A stretch of DNA of 34,680 nucleotides from Minisyncoccota bacterium (GTDB taxonomy: Bacteria > Patescibacteriota > Minisyncoccia > Phycocordibacterales > PALSA-1337): contig JAGOQK010000008.1 of assembly GCA_017991475.1 (NCBI GenBank), positions 1-34,680 of the forward strand, written 5' to 3'. The position numbers and the translations under genes are program-made. The notes below the pieces were generated by a model. It did not search any database and was not told the origin of the DNA. It saw nothing but the letters and a program-made list of their open reading frames with translations. Of this stretch, positions 33,233 to 34,680 are shown in pieces. Numbering within the stretch: the first letter of the stretch is position 1; every line of letters begins with the position of its first letter.

Positions 33233-33892
33233 TTATTGTGAACCTGCTAGGATCTTCCGGACCTTGTCGAGATCGGTAGACCAAGTAGAGCCGTCGAACC
33301 ATTCAAGGCCCTTGAACTGGAGCTTGTAAGTATCGGTGGGGCGCTGGAGAGATCCGAGATAGATGTATTTGAGGCCTGCATTCTTGGCGTATTCGATCGC
33401 GAGCGCCATCATGCCCAGGCCCATATCCTTAGGGGCGGCATTGAGGTCGTAGAATGGATAGGAGTAGTGAAGGAGATTGTTGCTCTGGTAGCAAATGGAG
33501 AAGCCGAGATAAGAATCGTCCCGATTGAATTCCAACACGGTGTTGAAATTGCTTTTAGCTTGATCGACGAGCATCTCTTTGACTTTCTGGGCACTCATGA
33601 TACCGGGACCGAACTTCACTTCATAGAAATCTTTTGCAAGCTTGCCGATCTTGAAATCGTACTCAGTCATCGGCAGGTCCTTTTTTTTGTTAGTAACACC
33701 CTCGATTTTCTTCAAGATGCGCCTATTCTCGCTGCTCAACTCAAACTTTGACAGATCGATACGCACCGAGCGCGTTTGGTGCATCACACCTTTGCCTATA
33801 CGTGTGAACACATAGCCGCGGTTGTACATTTCAGAGATATTATTCTCTGAGAAATCGGTGATGGTCGTTTCATTCCATTTTAGGTAGGGCAT
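33233..33892 (-). CDS. Arginyl-tRNA-protein transferase-like GNAT protein
   Basis: 219 residues. The second half ('VLEFNRDDSYLGFSICYQSNNLLHYSYPFYD...KDMGLGMMALAIEYAKNAGLKYIYLGSLQRPTDTYKLQFKGLEWFDGSTW') has the GNAT-type layout of the C-terminal ATE1/Bpt domain, with 'YIYLGS....YKLQFKGLEW' corresponding to 'YYLGYYI..C.KM.YK....P'. The N-terminal Cys-rich region of ATE1 is missing, so N-end-rule arginylation is only one possibility; a FemX-like or other aminoacyl transfer role would also fit next to mraY. No Shine-Dalgarno. The upstream gap to mraY is filled by hairpin element 9. A small AAGTCC/GGACTT hairpin overlaps the stop. Confidence 0.6.
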   Translation of the reverse strand: MPYLKWNETTITDFSENNISEMYNRGYVFTRIGKGVMHQTRSVRIDLSKFELSSENRRILKKIEGVTNKKKDLPMTEYDFKIGKLAKDFYEVKFGPGIMSAQKVKEMLVDQAKSNFNTVLEFNRDDSYLGFSICYQSNNLLHYSYPFYDLNAAPKDMGLGMMALAIEYAKNAGLKYIYLGSLQRPTDTYKLQFKGLEWFDGSTWSTDLDKVRKILAGSQ

Positions 33893-33897
33893 ATGTA

Positions 33898-34011
33898 ATG
33901 TAAAATTTAAAAGTCAAAATGCAAAAGTACAAGTTATAATTCAAAAGTTATCAGCGACGCAATTTTTACCTTTGAATTATAATTTTGCATTTTGACTTTT
34001 AACTTTTGATC
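33898..34011. repeat. Heptamer-arm hairpin element 9
   Basis: Best-paired member: two arms of about 47 bp with 7-bp words AAAGTCA, AAATGCA, AAAGTAC, ATAATTC and the complements GAATTAT, TTTGCAT, TTTGACT, TTTAACT. The cap is TTATCAGCGACGCAATT. It fills the gap between mraY and the arginyltransferase-like gene. Confidence 0.85.
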
Positions 34012-34641
34012 TTAGTGTAATGCAAGCCAGAACCCAAACACTACGAACATGAAATGAATGACCCAGAAGCGCATCACGGTCTTCTCTTCACTCCAACCCT
34101 TGAGTTCAAAATGGTGATGGAGAGGGGCCATGCGGAAGACGCGGCGGCCGAGAATATACTTCGATGCGACCTGGACGATGACCGAGAGCGCTTCGATATA
34201 AAACATGAAGCCGAGGAAGAAGAGTGCGACCGTCTCACCAATCGCCATGGCGTTGACCGCGAGGAGCGCACCGACGCCAAGGGATCCGACGTCTCCCATC
34301 ATGAAGCGTGCTGGTTTGATATTGAAATACGTATACGCGACGAGTGCGCCGGTAGTGGTTGCATTGAGTATGGCGATCTCACCGAAGCCGTTGATCCACG
34401 AGAGGATGGTGAGCGCGCTAAATGTGGTGATGAGCATGCCTCCCGCGAGGCCATCCATGCCGTCAGCGATATTGACCGCATTTGCGGTGAACATCACGAT
34501 GAAGATGACGACAGGAATGACGAGCCACGACAGGTCAATACCGGGGCCGAAGGGAATGTAGAGGTAGTGCCAGGCAGGACCGAGTTTGGTGTAGACCCAC
34601 CTTCCAGGAACGACACCGGCGAGGAATTGGAGAATCAGTTT
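34012..34641 (-). CDS. mraY: Phospho-N-acetylmuramoyl-pentapeptide transferase, C-terminal part (frame broken near the window edge)
   Basis: Transfers phospho-MurNAc-pentapeptide from UDP to undecaprenyl phosphate, forming lipid I. The visible 210 codons contain the MraY signatures 'TANAVNIADGMDGLAGG' (Mg-binding Asp pair), 'FMMGDVGSLGVGALL' and 'FRMAPLHHHFELKGWSEEKTVMRFW', with about six TM helices. An in-frame TAA at 34642-34644 precedes 'KLILQFLAG'. The residues before it in the same frame, 'RKGLFLH', align with the conserved 'GL..(K/R)QKL' helix of MraY, so the gene should continue through this point to beyond the window. It is either a nonsense mutation, compensating homopolymer errors (T5 and A5 runs flank it), or a true pseudogene. 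If intact translation starts downstream, GTG 34497 is the first candidate, which would lose the first half. Confidence 0.8.
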   Translation of the reverse strand, partial: KLILQFLAGVVPGRWVYTKLGPAWHYLYIPFGPGIDLSWLVIPVVIFIVMFTANAVNIADGMDGLAGGMLITTFSALTILSWINGFGEIAILNATTTGALVAYTYFNIKPARFMMGDVGSLGVGALLAVNAMAIGETVALFFLGFMFYIEALSVIVQVASKYILGRRVFRMAPLHHHFELKGWSEEKTVMRFWVIHFMFVVFGFWLALH

Positions 34642-34680
34642 TTAATGAAGAAAAAGGCCCTTCCTGGGCGGGAGGCGAAA

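Noticed and set aside
33214-33240. Hairpin AAGTCC/GGACTT at the arginyltransferase-like stop as an intrinsic terminator
   Set aside because: Short stem and no T-run on the minus strand after it.

Overview
The window looks like a chromosomal segment of a Candidate Phyla Radiation (Patescibacteria) bacterium, most likely a Parcubacteria-type lineage. The basis is a group I intron in 23S rRNA, expansion hairpins in 16S and 23S rRNA, 16S changes at universal primer sites, small DUF5671 and 'CxDGxxN..GVDCGGxC' proteins, a minimal envelope gene set, and UGA used as an ordinary stop (last codon of the 7210-7965 and 32046-33047 genes). That last point argues against the UGA=Gly lineages Gracilibacteria and Absconditabacteria. 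No database search was possible, so the taxonomic call is inference.

Layout: 1-512 holds the end of rplJ and rplL. 577-1940 holds a winged-helix regulator and an MscS-like membrane protein. 2085-6170 is a 23S-5S rRNA operon whose 23S carries an H25 expansion and a 424-nt group I intron. 6214-15341 is mostly envelope biogenesis: two membrane proteins, RodA, a GT4 glycosyltransferase, a polyprenyl-phosphate sugar transferase, an epimerase, SecD and SecF. 15412-15951 is an ORF6N protein. 15987-18154 is a separate 16S transcription unit. 18208-20747 holds a small membrane protein, tRNA-Leu, an SGNH hydrolase, a lipid-droplet-hydrolase-like protein and tRNA-Ile followed by a 66-bp duplication. 20805-25156 holds DUF2339, DUF3999 and DUF5671 membrane proteins. 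25287-29236 holds pyruvate kinase, RadC, a small unknown and MurD. 29374-34680 holds a PLP enzyme, a zinc ribbon, an Mpl-type Mur ligase, a secreted metalloprotease, an arginyltransferase-like protein and the end of MraY.

Four things stand out. (i) The 3' end of the 16S gene lacks the CCUCC anti-Shine-Dalgarno. Starts generally lack convincing Shine-Dalgarno sites, and ten genes have a -10 box 6-9 nt before the ATG, which predicts leaderless mRNAs. (ii) Nine hairpin elements with arms built of degenerate 7-bp words are scattered between genes and inside both large rRNAs, including the P1 loop of the group I intron. (iii) Two long cruciforms, each between convergent genes, share an almost identical 36-nt apical loop while their ~40-bp arms differ in sequence and keep pairing. 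(iv) A perfect 66-bp repeat containing the 3' end of tRNA-Ile flanks a 96-bp remnant.

Together the genes describe a cell with a peptidoglycan wall (RodA, MraY, MurD, Mpl-like ligase), polyprenyl-linked glycan synthesis, Sec export with SecDF, and glycolysis ending in pyruvate kinase. Each rRNA unit has its own promoter and processing stems.
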